Part shown: piece after piece, positions 34,406-34,449 of the stretch | Position numbering within the stretch: position 1 is the stretch's first letter | How the letters are laid out: every line of letters starts with the position of its first letter | NCBI GenBank assembly: GCA_024687745.1 | Contig: JAILEM010000156.1 | Span: 1-34,449 of the forward strand | DNA length: 34,449 nucleotides | Direction: 5' to 3' | Source: Lachnospiraceae bacterium | GTDB taxonomy: Bacteria > Bacillota > Clostridia > Lachnospirales > Lachnospiraceae | Program-made: the position numbers and the translations under genes | The notes under the pieces: generated by a model | What the model was told of the DNA's origin: nothing | What the model saw: only the letters and a program-made list of their open reading frames with translations | Database searches by the model: none

Positions 34406-34449
34406 GAGACCCCAGCCAATGTCTTGCCAGGCCAAAAGTCTCTTCTCTT

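Noticed and set aside
34357-34449. 5S rRNA or another tRNA at the window end
   Set aside because: No 5S consensus or cloverleaf could be drawn from these bases; only two hairpins are visible.
1-34449. CRISPR array, prophage, insertion sequence or toxin-antitoxin pair
   Set aside because: No regularly spaced repeats, transposase, integrase or phage genes were seen; the FRG gene has no visible antitoxin-like partner.

Overview
The window looks like a piece of a low-GC Gram-positive chromosome, most likely a clostridial anaerobe of the Lachnospiraceae. This is inferred from AT-rich codon use, strong GGAGG-type ribosome binding sites, PyrD/PyrK-type dihydroorotate dehydrogenase, TrkA/TrkH, a type-3 (archaeal-like) ProRS, acetate kinase, many lipoproteins, and five tRNA genes that do not encode CCA. 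No phage, IS element or CRISPR array was seen. Most of it is ordinary chromosomal housekeeping DNA with a few lineage-specific surface genes.

Layout. Positions 1-690 hold a small unknown minus-strand gene with a strong terminator. A plus-strand operon at 690-6033 encodes a sugar-type ABC importer: ATPase, two permeases, and a binding lipoprotein that also carries a C-terminal membrane segment. It ends with a translationally coupled FRG-domain protein. A convergent terminator separates it from a two-gene minus-strand unit (membrane protein plus OB-like lipoprotein, 6151-7414). Next on the plus strand are a lipoprotein resembling trigger factor (7582-8631), asnS (8650-10041) and a coiled-coil NlpC/P60 cell-wall hydrolase (10175-11602).

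From 19570 down to 11599 the minus strand carries pyrC-pyrK-pyrD-ispE-gntR-DUF1934-trkA-trkH, closely packed. A single plus-strand gene, plsC (19653-20390), is divergent from pyrC and overlaps murF tail to tail. From 33672 down to 20380 the minus strand carries a D,D-carboxypeptidase, an RluA-type pseudouridine synthase, proS, ackA, cca, a PEGA-repeat protein, a polytopic GT-C-like membrane protein, a CelD_N/degenerate-GH9-like lipoprotein, ddl and murF. The window ends with a tRNA cluster on the minus strand (Asp-Val-Thr-Tyr-fMet).

How the parts relate. Several loci serve the envelope: ddl and murF finish the UDP-MurNAc-pentapeptide, the carboxypeptidase trims it, the NlpC/P60 protein cuts peptidoglycan, and plsC makes phosphatidic acid. 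The least understood part is the PEGA / GT-C-like / GH9-like trio (22878-27505) beside ddl-murF, which may be a surface-glycan or envelope module. Two other points merit attention: the FRG-domain gene coupled to a sugar ABC operon, and a GntR-type palindrome on the overlapping divergent plsC/pyrC promoters whose likely regulator is encoded in the pyrC operon.
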